DNA of 64,000 nucleotides from Saccharospirillum sp. (GTDB lineage: Bacteria; Pseudomonadota; Gammaproteobacteria; Pseudomonadales; Natronospirillaceae), in NCBI GenBank assembly GCA_022565595.1, contig JAIUML010000018.1, positions 28,587 to 92,586 of the forward strand, in the 5' to 3' direction. The position numbers were made by a program, and so were the translations under genes. Below the pieces are notes generated by a model. The model worked only from the letters and a program-made list of their open reading frames with translations. It was not told the DNA's origin and searched no databases. Of the stretch, positions 25,010 through 35,998 are shown in pieces (the stretch's first letter is position 1; every line of letters begins with the position of its first letter).

Positions 25010-26000
25010 CGCCAGCCTTTACCTTGCCGCGAAACACCCAGTAGGTCCAGGCGGTGTACATCAATACAAAGGGGATGACGAACAACAGTCCGATCAGCAG
25101 AAAAAGCTGCGATTCATGAGCTGAAGCGGCATCCCAGATGGTGTAGGTTGGCGGAACGATATAGGGCAGTTTGCTGAACAAGAGACCAAGGTAGGCGAAG
25201 ATAAAAATGCCCATGGTCGCCACAAAGGGCATGCCTTCATCGCGACGTTTAAGCGCCCGTAACAAAACAGCCATCGAGATCAAAGCACCGACCGGTAGCA
25301 GCCAGATCAGGCTGACCTGATCGAACCAGCGACTGCGCACGTCATCGTTCACCAGGGGTGTCCAGATACTGACAATCACGAAGACGGCCGCCAACGCTGC
25401 GAGCAAATACGGCGTAATGCGGTAGGCCCAATCCTGGATGTAGCCTTCGGATTTCATGATCAGCCAGGTGCTGCCCAGGAGGGCATAACCGGCGAGCATG
25501 CCGAGGCCGGTCATGACGGTGAAGGGAGTGAGCCAATCCAGAGCACCACCAACGTAGCGGAAGTTTTCCACTTCAAAGCCCTGAATATAGGTGCCGACCA
25601 CGGCGCCCTGAGCGAAGCTCGCCAGAATGGAGCCACCGGCAAAGGCCCAGTTCCATAGGTAGCGTGAGGTTTTCGCCTTGAAGCGAAACTCGAAGGCCAC
25701 GCCGCGAAAAATCAGCCCGGCCAGCATCAGGAAAACCCCGAGATAGAGTGCGGGCAGAAAGACGCTATACACCAGCGGAAAGGCGGCAAGCAAGCCGGCC
25801 CCGCCGAGAATCAACCAGGTTTCGTTACCATCCCAGACAGGAGCAACGGAGTTCATCATCACACCGCGGGCGTCTTCATCCGGTGCAAAGGGAAAGAGGA
25901 TGCCCTGGCCGAGGTCGAAGCCATCCATCAGTACATACATGATGATGCCAAAGCCAATGATGCCAGCCCAAATGGGCACAAGGTCAAATACCGGTTCCAT
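24996..26000 (-). CDS. cydB: Cytochrome bd-type ubiquinol oxidase subunit II
   Basis: 334 residues with nine or so membrane helices. The N-terminus IWAGIIGFGIIMYVLMDGFD, APVWDGNETWLILGGAGLLA and FPLVYSVFLPALYLGVFLML are hallmark CydB segments. Together with CydA it forms the quinol oxidase that reduces O2 to water in the inner membrane without pumping protons. It is somewhat shorter than the E. coli protein, in keeping with the cyanide-insensitive (CioB) branch. It starts 2 bp after the cydA stop. Confidence 0.95.
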   Translation of the reverse strand: MEPVFDLVPIWAGIIGFGIIMYVLMDGFDLGQGILFPFAPDEDARGVMMNSVAPVWDGNETWLILGGAGLLAAFPLVYSVFLPALYLGVFLMLAGLIFRGVAFEFRFKAKTSRYLWNWAFAGGSILASFAQGAVVGTYIQGFEVENFRYVGGALDWLTPFTVMTGLGMLAGYALLGSTWLIMKSEGYIQDWAYRITPYLLAALAAVFVIVSIWTPLVNDDVRSRWFDQVSLIWLLPVGALISMAVLLRALKRRDEGMPFVATMGIFIFAYLGLLFSKLPYIVPPTYTIWDAASAHESQLFLLIGLLFVIPFVLMYTAWTYWVFRGKVKAGVGYH

Positions 26001-26002
26001 AA

Positions 26003-27400
26003 TCAGGCTCCTTCTTCCAGGGGAACATCGACCGCAGACAGCGGACGCTTGGCGCGGTGGCTGGGCTCATCGTCAGGCTCATGGGCCTGGTACTCGAGGC
26101 CGTCACGCAGTATACGCATCAAGTAATAAAGCCCACCGGTGAACACCAGCGCATAGACGACGATGTAGCCGATGAGAGTGACCAGTGCCATCCAGCCTTG
26201 AAGCGACGGCGTCAGCCCTTGCTCAAAGGTCATTACGCCGTAAATCAGCCAGGGCGCTCGACCAATCTCTGTGGTAAACCAGCCAGCGATTACGGCGATA
26301 AAAGGCGTGATACTCATGACTTGCAGTACGCGCCAATACCATTGGCTTGACCAGAGTGTTCCTTTAAGGCGCAGTACCAGACCGGTGACTGCCACGGCGA
26401 TCATCAACAGGCCGATACCGACCATGACCCTGAATGACCAGAAAACCCAGGCCACTGGTGGCTGCTCTTCCGGTGCGACCTCATTCAGGCCAGGGACAAC
26501 GCCATCGGCAGAGTGTTTGAGAATGATGCTGGCCAGGTTGGGAATGCCGATTTCAAATCGGTTGGTCTGATTCTCCTGGTCCGGCAAGGCAAAGAGTAGC
26601 AAGGGTACGTTGCTTTGAGTTTCCCAATTGCCCTCCATGGCGGCGACCTTGACCGGCTGGTGCTCCAGCGTATTCAGACCGTGCAGATCACCGACCCAGG
26701 TTTGCAAGGGCGTCAGAATCAGTAGCAGCCAGAGCGTCATTGACAGAGCCTTGCGGTTGGCCTCGACTTCCCGCTTGCGTATCAGATACCAGGCACTGAC
26801 CCCGGCCACGACGAAGCCACCAGTCAGGAAGGAGGCCAGCCCCATGTGCGCAAAGCGGTAAGGCAGAGAGGGGTTGAATATCGCTTCCAACCAGGAGGTG
26901 ACATAGATGAGTTCACCGCGGAATTCGAATCCGGCCGGCGTATGCATCCAACTGTTGGCAGATAGAATCCAGAAGGACGAAATGAAGGTGCCGACCGCCA
27001 CCAGAATGGCCGACAGCAAGAAGATCCCCGGCGGCACCTTGCCTCGGCCAAACAACAGAACGCCGAGGAAGGCGGCTTCAAGGAAGAAGGCCGTGACGAC
27101 TTCGTAGCTGAGAATTGGACCCAGAAAATTGGCACTGATATAGGAGAAGTTGCTCCAGTTGGTGCCGAACTGGAAGGCCATGACGATACCAGAGACCACG
27201 CCCATACCGAACACAACGGCGAACACCCTTGTCCAGAAGGATGACAACCTGGTCCAGATTGGGTTTTCGGTTTTATAGGCCAGGCCTTCCAATACGGCGA
27301 TGTAGGATGCAAGGCCAATGGTGAATACAGGAAAAATGGCGTGAAAAGAAACGACGAAAGCGAATTGCAATCGCGATAGCAAGAGTGGATCCAGTTCCAT
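26003..27400 (-). CDS. cydA: Cytochrome bd-type ubiquinol oxidase subunit I, short Q-loop (CIO-like)
   Basis: 465 residues. Haem ligand candidates include His20 in VSFHAIFP. The quinol-site region GDLHGLNTLEHQPVKVAAME is followed by a short Q-loop, which explains why the protein is about 55 residues shorter than E. coli CydA (522). The later GWFTTEIGRAPWLIYGVM segment matches the CioA branch. It is the low-spin haem b558 and quinol-binding subunit of a high-affinity terminal oxidase. An FNR/ANR-type box lies upstream at the class II distance, so induction at low oxygen is expected. First gene of cydABDC. Confidence 0.94.
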   Translation of the reverse strand: MELDPLLLSRLQFAFVVSFHAIFPVFTIGLASYIAVLEGLAYKTENPIWTRLSSFWTRVFAVVFGMGVVSGIVMAFQFGTNWSNFSYISANFLGPILSYEVVTAFFLEAAFLGVLLFGRGKVPPGIFLLSAILVAVGTFISSFWILSANSWMHTPAGFEFRGELIYVTSWLEAIFNPSLPYRFAHMGLASFLTGGFVVAGVSAWYLIRKREVEANRKALSMTLWLLLILTPLQTWVGDLHGLNTLEHQPVKVAAMEGNWETQSNVPLLLFALPDQENQTNRFEIGIPNLASIILKHSADGVVPGLNEVAPEEQPPVAWVFWSFRVMVGIGLLMIAVAVTGLVLRLKGTLWSSQWYWRVLQVMSITPFIAVIAGWFTTEIGRAPWLIYGVMTFEQGLTPSLQGWMALVTLIGYIVVYALVFTGGLYYLMRILRDGLEYQAHEPDDEPSHRAKRPLSAVDVPLEEGA

Positions 27401-27435
27401 ATAACCTCCCGGAAGTGTAATCAGGCAGTCGGACT

Positions 27436-27473
27436 ATATTAGAATATCATAATTAAAGCTTGATCCTGGTCAA
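27436..27473 (-). promoter_or_regulatory. FNR/ANR box and -10 element of the cyd operon
   Basis: TTGATCCTGGTCAA (27460-27473) matches the TTGAT-N4-ATCAA consensus with one change. On the minus strand TAATAT (27436-27441) is a candidate -10. This places the box centre about 40 bp upstream of the probable transcription start, the usual position for FNR-class activation. The cydA start is 36 bp below the -10. Confidence 0.75.
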
Positions 27474-27604
27474 CCAGTGTAGACCTTTTGGAGATTGAAC
27501 GTCGGCCTGGACTCTTCAGGGAAGCATGAAACGGCTGGCTTTTAAGGGCGCTTGAAGCGATGCGCTTTGTCATTCCGCCAGTTTTGCACTGTCCAACGTC
27601 AAAC

Positions 27605-27636
27605 GTAAAAAAACCGGGTGGTATGACCACCCGGTT
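27605..27636 (-). terminator. Rho-independent terminator of the peroxiredoxin gene
   Basis: Minus-strand AACCGGGTGGT (27626-27636) pairs perfectly over 11 bp with ACCACCCGGTT (27612-27622) across a 3-nt loop, and is followed by a T run. It lies 25 bp past the peroxiredoxin stop codon. Confidence 0.92.
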
Positions 27637-27661
27637 CTGATGCCTTGCGCCTAGGCTCAGC

Positions 27662-28288
27662 TTAGACCTTAGTCAGGCGCAGGTAGGAGCGTACTTCGTT
27701 CCAGCCTTGCGGGAACAGGTCCTTGGCTTCTTCGTTGGGGATCGATGGTGGAATGATCACCTCATCACCCTTGCGCCAATCGGCGGGAGTGGCAATGCGC
27801 TTCTCATCGCCCAATTGCAGAGCGTCAATGACCCGGAGGATCTCGTCGAAGTTACGACCTACAGACATGGGGTAGGTCATGGTCAGACGGATCTTCTTGT
27901 TCGGGTCGATGATGAAAACGCTGCGCACGGCGGCGGTTTCGCTTTCTCCCGGGTGGATCATGTCGTACAGCTGAGAGATCTTGTGTTCAGCATCGGCGAC
28001 GATCGGGAACTCCAGCGTAGTGTTCTGCGTATCATTGACGTCGTTGATCCACTTGACGTGCTCTTCTACGGTGTCGGTCGACAGCCCAATTGGTTTGGTG
28101 TTGCGTGCTGCAAACTCACCTGCCAGTTGAGCGGTACGGCCCATTTCGGTGGTACACACCGGGGTAAAGTCAGCCGGGTGACTGAAGAAAAAGGCCCAGG
28201 AATCACCAATCCACTCGTGAAAGTCGATGGTGCCCTTGGTGGTTTCGATAGTGAAGTTGGGTGCGGTATCGCCTAAACGTAATGACAT
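27662..28288 (-). CDS. 1-Cys peroxiredoxin (Prx6-like)
   Basis: 208 residues, the normal length for the Prx6 group. The peroxidatic Cys is in the DFTPVCTTEMG motif (about residue 45). There is no second conserved Cys for a 2-Cys mechanism, and the long C-terminal extension (WRKGDEVIIPPSI...) is characteristic of Prx6. It reduces hydrogen peroxide and organic peroxides in the cytoplasm; the in vivo reductant is unclear. The ATG follows CAGGAGAACAGTT. It has its own terminator and an upstream palindrome (28354-28369), so it is a single-gene unit with probable stress control. Confidence 0.92.
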   Translation of the reverse strand: MSLRLGDTAPNFTIETTKGTIDFHEWIGDSWAFFFSHPADFTPVCTTEMGRTAQLAGEFAARNTKPIGLSTDTVEEHVKWINDVNDTQNTTLEFPIVADAEHKISQLYDMIHPGESETAAVRSVFIIDPNKKIRLTMTYPMSVGRNFDEILRVIDALQLGDEKRIATPADWRKGDEVIIPPSIPNEEAKDLFPQGWNEVRSYLRLTKV

Positions 28289-28353
28289 AACTGTTCTCCT
28301 GTTGCTTTACAATTTCGCTCGGACTGTCCAACTCGAGCGGTTGATATGATTAT

Positions 28354-28393
28354 ATTAGTAAATACTAATTTAACAAGAGTAATTGTCATTATC
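28354..28393. promoter_or_regulatory. Palindrome and Fur-like sequence upstream of the peroxiredoxin gene
   Basis: ATTAGTAAATACTAAT (28354-28369) has two perfect 7-bp arms around a central AA and lies 66 bp upstream of the start codon. Next to it, 28375-28393 matches the 19-bp Fur box at about 13 positions, including TCATTATC. The first resembles ArsR/Rrf2-type operators in size. The regulators are inferred only. Confidence 0.45.
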
Positions 28394-28431
28394 ACTTCTA
28401 TAGCTTTTAGCTATCACGCCTGGCCGCGTCT

Positions 28432-31530
<3,099 letters not shown>

Positions 31531-31560
31531 TTATGCCTGGTTACCAGGTAAAATTATTGT

Positions 31561-31576
31561 TTGGTAACGTTTTCAA
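31561..31576. promoter_or_regulatory. LacI/GalR-type operator candidate upstream of lacZ
   Basis: TTGGTAACGTTTTCAA is an imperfect palindrome with the central CG typical of LacI-family sites (6 of 8 arm positions pair), 52 bp from the lacZ start. A second short dyad CTGGTTACCAG lies between it and the gene. The cognate repressor is not identified. Confidence 0.5.
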
Positions 31577-31646
31577 GCCATTGTTGATCATCACGGCCGT
31601 AGGGTCAAACTGCTATGATGGCTTTTTTAAGGAATGAGAAATCTGC

Positions 31647-32786
31647 ATGACGATTCTGTCTGCTATAAACAATCTATGCGGTATCGTTCAGCGACGCGGA
31701 GGCTACAACAGGGCCTTCTGGCTGAGTGCCCTGCTGTCATTGAGTGCGGTAAGCACTGCACAAACGAACAGCACCGCCACGGCGCCCTGGCTGGAAGTGA
31801 TCCGGGAAACACCTTACGTCTACAGCCAGGGTTTCTACACCAATCTGTCGACCATAAGGCGCTGGGTGCTGCTTAACGAGAGCTATTGCGAGCAGCCAGA
31901 TCGACACATACTCTACGACCGGCGCGGACGCTTTCTCTCCTATTTTACCAACCTGGAGACAGTAGAGCAGAATCAGGATCGGTTGAACGAATTGAGAGAC
32001 CAATTCTACCAGCAGGAGCGTGTGCACCGCTGGATCGGCGGTGACATCAACAGTACGGGATACCCCTTTGCCTTGCGCTGCGACCACCCGCACGCCAATC
32101 TGTCGACAGCCCTGGACCGCTTACTGGGCACTCACCCGGAGGACCGTGTCTGGGGCACCTGGGATGGCATGACCGCCGGCACGGAAGAAGCGCCCATTGC
32201 GCTGGTAGACCTGGTGATGATGGTGTTCGACGACAAGGCCGCACGGCAGGGCTTTGAAGTCTCGGACGATGTAAGGCGTGCCTTTCTTGGCCAAATCATC
32301 ATCGAGAGCGGTGCTCGCAAGCTGAGTTTCTCCAGCGCCCGAGCCATCGGCCTGCTGCAACTGAGGCCTGAAGTCCTGAGCGATTGCGAAATCCCCGAAC
32401 GTTTCTACCTGCACCGCATGGCCCAGGTAGACTGCGCAGTCCGACTCTATCAACAAAACGACCGCAACCTCAGGCCGGCCTTCGATGAGCGCTTCGGCCA
32501 TTTACCGGAAGACAAGCGAGAGCGACTCTATTCGCTGATGTTGGTGCAGGCCTACCACGGCGGCATAGGCCGCATGTTGCAATTGCTGGGCGACGAAGAA
32601 CCCGGCCGTGCCGGCCATCGTTTCGCCGAGAGCCCACAACGTTACAGCGCAGAAGACATGGCCACCGGCCTCATTTACCACAACATGGGACGCATAGGCC
32701 TCGGCCTCGCCTCCCTCTACTACCTCGTCGACGTCGCCATCGCCAGTGAGGTTGTCTGTACCGCTCGGCCGGATGTGTGCCCTTGA
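31647..32786 (+). CDS. Lytic-transglycosylase-like secreted protein
   Basis: 379 residues. A basic N-terminus and hydrophobic stretch (FWLSALLSLSAVSTAQT) look like a signal peptide with a long n-region. The C-terminal half has the SLT pattern: a Glu in IIIESGARKLSFSSARAIGL followed by LLQLRPEV, then the tyrosine-containing LVQAYHGGIGRM where the family has A-Y-N-x-G. This suggests peptidoglycan cleavage in the periplasm. The N-terminal 200 residues are unfamiliar to me. It is divergent from lacZ and has no obvious functional neighbours. A catalytically altered relative is possible because the Ser-Ala-Ile-Gly spacing is loose. Confidence 0.65.
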   Translation: MTILSAINNLCGIVQRRGGYNRAFWLSALLSLSAVSTAQTNSTATAPWLEVIRETPYVYSQGFYTNLSTIRRWVLLNESYCEQPDRHILYDRRGRFLSYFTNLETVEQNQDRLNELRDQFYQQERVHRWIGGDINSTGYPFALRCDHPHANLSTALDRLLGTHPEDRVWGTWDGMTAGTEEAPIALVDLVMMVFDDKAARQGFEVSDDVRRAFLGQIIIESGARKLSFSSARAIGLLQLRPEVLSDCEIPERFYLHRMAQVDCAVRLYQQNDRNLRPAFDERFGHLPEDKRERLYSLMLVQAYHGGIGRMLQLLGDEEPGRAGHRFAESPQRYSAEDMATGLIYHNMGRIGLGLASLYYLVDVAIASEVVCTARPDVCP

Positions 32787-32808
32787 TATCCCTGGTTGCG
32801 AATGGTCG

Positions 32809-32915
32809 ACAGTGGTCCGCAGAGGCTACCGGGTACGCTCCCTGACTGGGCCTACCCGGTGGCGTCAGCGGACCAATGTCGAAAGGACCAGCGGCCTCTG
32901 CGGACCAAAGTCGAA
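32809..32915 (-). repeat. Structured intergenic repeat, diverged copy E
   Basis: TGGTCCGCAGAGG (32813-32825) pairs perfectly over 13 bp with CCTCTGCGGACCA (32895-32907). An inner pair GCTACCGGGTA / TACCCGGTGGC (one mismatch) lies inside. GCGGACCAA-GTCGAAAGG occurs twice as an imperfect direct repeat. Read on the minus strand, GGTAGCCTCTGCGGACC matches the tail of copy A (GGTAGCCGCTGCGGACC), linking it to the same family. It fills the gap between two convergent genes. Confidence 0.6.
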
Positions 32916-32940
32916 AGGCTCAACCTTGGGATTTGACTCC

Positions 32941-33162
32941 CTAAGCCGACCACTCTATACGCCAGTTCTGATCGCGGACATAGGTGTTGAGGTCTTCGAT
33001 GGTGGGTACCCAATCGCTCAGCATGACTTCTGACTGGCGATCGGGTTTGCGGTAGACGACAATGCAGAAGCCGTCGCCGTCCGGGTCTTCACTGATGTGA
33101 CAGTGACCGCGAAAGTGATTGCCTTCGAGTATTTCACCGAAGGTATTCAGGCGCACCAGCAT
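32941..33162 (-). CDS. Small hypothetical protein
   Basis: 73 residues, acidic, with no membrane segment; unrecognised family. Notable segments are GHCHISEDPDGDGFCIVVYR and a Trp-rich C-terminus (DQNWRIEWSA). It starts 3 bp after the phhB stop and reads in the same direction, so it is probably the third gene of the DUF2237-phhB operon, which makes it more believable as a real gene. The function cannot be inferred. Confidence 0.65.
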   Translation of the reverse strand: MLVRLNTFGEILEGNHFRGHCHISEDPDGDGFCIVVYRKPDRQSEVMLSDWVPTIEDLNTYVRDQNWRIEWSA

Positions 33163-33165
33163 GGG

Positions 33166-33480
33166 TCAGGCCGACTTCGCCAGTCTGAGTTTTTCGATGC
33201 CGGCCGCGAGGTCGAAATCCTTGTACGACAGGCCACCGACATCGTGTGTGGTGAGCTGGATTTTGACCTTGTTGTAAACATTGAACCACTCCGGGTGGTG
33301 AACTTTCTTTTCCGCCAGAATGGCGACCTGAGTCATGAAGCCGAAAGCCTCGATGAAGTTCTTGAACTTGAACTCCCTGGTCAGCTTCTCGTCTTCCAGC
33401 GACCATGATTGGTCCAGACTCTGGTTCAGTTCGGCCATTGCCGATTCTATTTGGGCGGTGTCGTAACGCTTCAGTTCCAT
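33166..33480 (-). CDS. phhB: Pterin-4a-carbinolamine dehydratase
   Basis: 104 residues with the family signature [20 protein letters not shown], providing the paired His residues of the active site, and [11 protein letters not shown] downstream. PCD recycles the 4a-hydroxy-pterin formed by aromatic amino acid hydroxylases; it may also assist molybdopterin-related enzymes. No phenylalanine hydroxylase (phhA) is nearby, so here it is an orphan in an operon with a DUF2237 gene. The ATG follows GGGAGACCCCC. Confidence 0.93.
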   Translation of the reverse strand: MELKRYDTAQIESAMAELNQSLDQSWSLEDEKLTREFKFKNFIEAFGFMTQVAILAEKKVHHPEWFNVYNKVKIQLTTHDVGGLSYKDFDLAAGIEKLRLAKSA

Positions 33481-33494
33481 GGGGGTCTCCCTGG

Positions 33495-33878
33495 TTAATT
33501 CATGTCTGCAGCATGAGGCTTGAGAATGGATAACTCAATGATCTCCAGTGCCGCCTGATGAGTGCGAGTAAGATGCACTCTTGGGGCTGCGTCGTGCTTC
33601 CAGGCCTCGAGCCAGCGTGCCGCGCACAGGCACCACCGATCACCCGGACGTAAACCCGGGAAGCCCCACTCTGGGTGTGGGGTGGAAAGATCGTTGCCCT
33701 GGGCTTTGGAAAAAGCCAGAAACTCGGTGGTCATTTCCGCGCAGACGGTGTGAGAGCCCAGATCCTGCGCATTGGTGTTGCAACAACCATCACGAAAAAA
33801 ACCGGTCAGCGGGTCTTCGCTGCAAGGCAGCAAAGGTTCGCCAAAGACGTTGACCGATGGGAATTGTTCATCGCTCAT
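33495..33878 (-). CDS. DUF2237 family protein
   Basis: 127 residues with the full family pattern: [51 protein letters not shown] and [11 protein letters not shown]. The several conserved Cys and His residues (CC, C, CLC, H) suggest a metal site or redox chemistry, but the family has no assigned function. First gene of a three-gene operon with phhB. Confidence 0.88.
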   Translation of the reverse strand: MSDEQFPSVNVFGEPLLPCSEDPLTGFFRDGCCNTNAQDLGSHTVCAEMTTEFLAFSKAQGNDLSTPHPEWGFPGLRPGDRWCLCAARWLEAWKHDAAPRVHLTRTHQAALEIIELSILKPHAADMN

Positions 33879-34054
33879 GGGTGGGCCTGTTACCAGAAAA
33901 GGTGAACCTGAAGGGTAATGGATTCAGCGCCTGAGCGGTAGGGGGCATCGGTTTTCGCGTGCTTGCAAAACGAACATCGTTCAAAGACACTGGGTAACCT
34001 ACCCGGAAGTCCGGTTTCCGGGGCGTCACGTACAAAAGGAGTTGAGGAGACGTT

Positions 34055-34957
34055 ATGCTAGACAGACTGAAAGACTACAGCATCATCTATTCGTTCGACC
34101 GTTCGGGTTATCAGCGCCATGCTCGGCATTTTGACAACATCGATGAGCAGTACATTCGTGGCCGACGATTTCTGATTACTGGTGGTACCAGTGGCATTGG
34201 CGCTGCTCTGGCAGAACGCCTGACAAATCAGGGGGCCTCCGTCGTTGTTACCGGTCGAGACGCCAGCAAGTTTGAACAATCCGGTCTGGAACAGGCGTCG
34301 ATTGATTTCCTGAAGCTCGATATGGCTGATTTCAGCGCCTTGATGAACGAGCCCTTCGGTCAGTTCGATGGCCTGGTATGCAACGCCGGCGGCATGCCCA
34401 ACAATCTGAAGCTGATCAATGATGAATACGATCTGATTTTTGCGTCCCAGGTGGTCGGCCATTATCTGCTGATTCGGCGCTTTATTGAACAGGGGTTGTT
34501 GCCTGATGGGGCGCCCATCCACATAACCTCCAGCGGCGGCATGTATATGCAGAAGCTCGACCTGGATGACCTCTGTTGGCAGGAAGCCCCTTACGACAAG
34601 GTTAAATCCTATGCCAATGCGAAACGCGCCCAGGTGATACTCAACCAGGCGCTGCCCAACCGATATCCGGGATACCGTTTCTCCTGTTCACACCCCGGTT
34701 GGGTGGGGACTGATGCCTTGCGTGAAGCCTTGCCGGGTTTTACTGGTCGCCTTGAAAAACGCTTGCGCACCAATGATGAAGGAGCCGACACCATTCACTG
34801 GTGCCTGGCGCAAGGAGCCTCACTTCCCAATGGTGAATTCTGGTTTGATCGGGCCCCGCGCAAGGTCTACCCCTTTTTCTGGACGCGGGAATCCGACACG
34901 ACAAGGGCACGACTGCTGGCCTTGTGTGAGACGGCATGGGCTGAACAGATCGCCTGA
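34055..34957 (+). CDS. Short-chain dehydrogenase/reductase (DHRS12-like)
   Basis: 300 residues. A Rossmann fold begins after a 40-residue N-terminal extension: FLITGGTSGIGAALAERL (cofactor glycines), VCNAGGMPN, catalytic Ser in HITSSGGMY, and Tyr/Lys in YANAKRAQ. The extension SFDRSGYQRHARHFD resembles that of the eukaryotic DHRS12 group, an uncommon bacterial SDR type. The substrate is unknown. The ATG follows AAAAGGAGTTGAGGAGACGTT. It stands alone. Confidence 0.85.
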   Translation: MLDRLKDYSIIYSFDRSGYQRHARHFDNIDEQYIRGRRFLITGGTSGIGAALAERLTNQGASVVVTGRDASKFEQSGLEQASIDFLKLDMADFSALMNEPFGQFDGLVCNAGGMPNNLKLINDEYDLIFASQVVGHYLLIRRFIEQGLLPDGAPIHITSSGGMYMQKLDLDDLCWQEAPYDKVKSYANAKRAQVILNQALPNRYPGYRFSCSHPGWVGTDALREALPGFTGRLEKRLRTNDEGADTIHWCLAQGASLPNGEFWFDRAPRKVYPFFWTRESDTTRARLLALCETAWAEQIA

Positions 34958-34996
34958 CAGTCTGTTCTTCTCGGTTTCTTGGCAGAATCGGAGGTA

Positions 34997-35857
34997 TCAG
35001 GGCGCTCCGGGTCTGTACCAGAGGCTGTCGTCGTCCAGTGGCGTTGCCTCTGGCAAGAGGTGGTTGTCTAACTCGATCACGCGTCGCCGATCCAGTTGCG
35101 CACGCTCAATACTGTTGCCGTTATAGCGCCAGAAAATCTCATCGAAGGTGCCGTCGGCGATCAGCCGCCGCAGGCCGGTTTCCAGCCGCTCCGCCAGCAA
35201 GTCGTCGTCCTTGTGGACAAAAAAGTAGTAGGGCCAGGGGTAATAGAGAAGCAGGTTGGACTCTATGGCCAGGCCGGGTATCTCGTCTCTGCGCGTTTCG
35301 TATTCCTGAAAAATTTCACCCACACCACGTGGAAAATAATCGGCCCGGCCCGTTGTGATCATGTAAAACAGGCTTTCGTAGGGGGCTGTTTGCACCGTGA
35401 TGTCGTTTTCCTCATAGATCAGGATGTCACCCCAGCCGATGCCCTGAACCAGGGTCAATGGCTGCAAATCCGTCAAGCTTTGAATGCGATCGAACAGAGC
35501 CTGTTTCTCGGTGTGAATGAAGCCTAATCGGTAAGACAGCAGCCCTTTGCGCAAGGGTATGCGAATGGGCCTTAGTGCGGCTTCCCGGTCGGGCGAGGTA
35601 GAGGTCCAGATGACATTGGGCATCCGCCGGGCCATCAGTTCTTGAGAATAGCGAAGCGACGTCATGGCTTGCCTGGCCGGTTCCAGCCTGAACGGCCCAT
35701 AATCGTCTTCGGTGGCAGCCAGGGCGCTCTGAAGAATTTCCAGGACGTCATCAAAGCGGCTGTCATTCGGTGATTCAGGAATAGGGTAGACGACGCGGAG
35801 TTCAGCCAGGGCCAGGCACGGCAGGCACAACAGCCATTTCAACCAGGCTTTATTCAT
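34997..35857 (-). CDS. Periplasmic solute-binding-like protein
   Basis: 286 residues from the ATG at 35857, chosen because it begins a signal peptide (MNKAWLKWLLCLPCLALA). The mature part resembles family 3 extracellular solute-binding folds (LRVVYPIPES..., a mid-domain YESLFYMITTGRADYFPRGV, C-terminal LETGLRRLIADGTFDEIFWR). There is no transporter operon next to it. Proteins of this type often act as orphan binding or sensory proteins; the ligand is unknown. Its promoter region is shared with the divergent leuA. Confidence 0.75.
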   Translation of the reverse strand: MNKAWLKWLLCLPCLALAELRVVYPIPESPNDSRFDDVLEILQSALAATEDDYGPFRLEPARQAMTSLRYSQELMARRMPNVIWTSTSPDREAALRPIRIPLRKGLLSYRLGFIHTEKQALFDRIQSLTDLQPLTLVQGIGWGDILIYEENDITVQTAPYESLFYMITTGRADYFPRGVGEIFQEYETRRDEIPGLAIESNLLLYYPWPYYFFVHKDDDLLAERLETGLRRLIADGTFDEIFWRYNGNSIERAQLDRRRVIELDNHLLPEATPLDDDSLWYRPGAP

Positions 35858-35998
35858 CAGGTTTTGCCAGTTACTTCGGTATCCCGTTAACTTTAGCGGG
35901 TTCCTGCTTGCTGTCAAAAAAGCCGTCAAAACTCCTCTGTGCCAGGGGGTTTTGTTGTACACTCTGCACTGATATTCCCGTCAGTTGGAGAGTACCTT

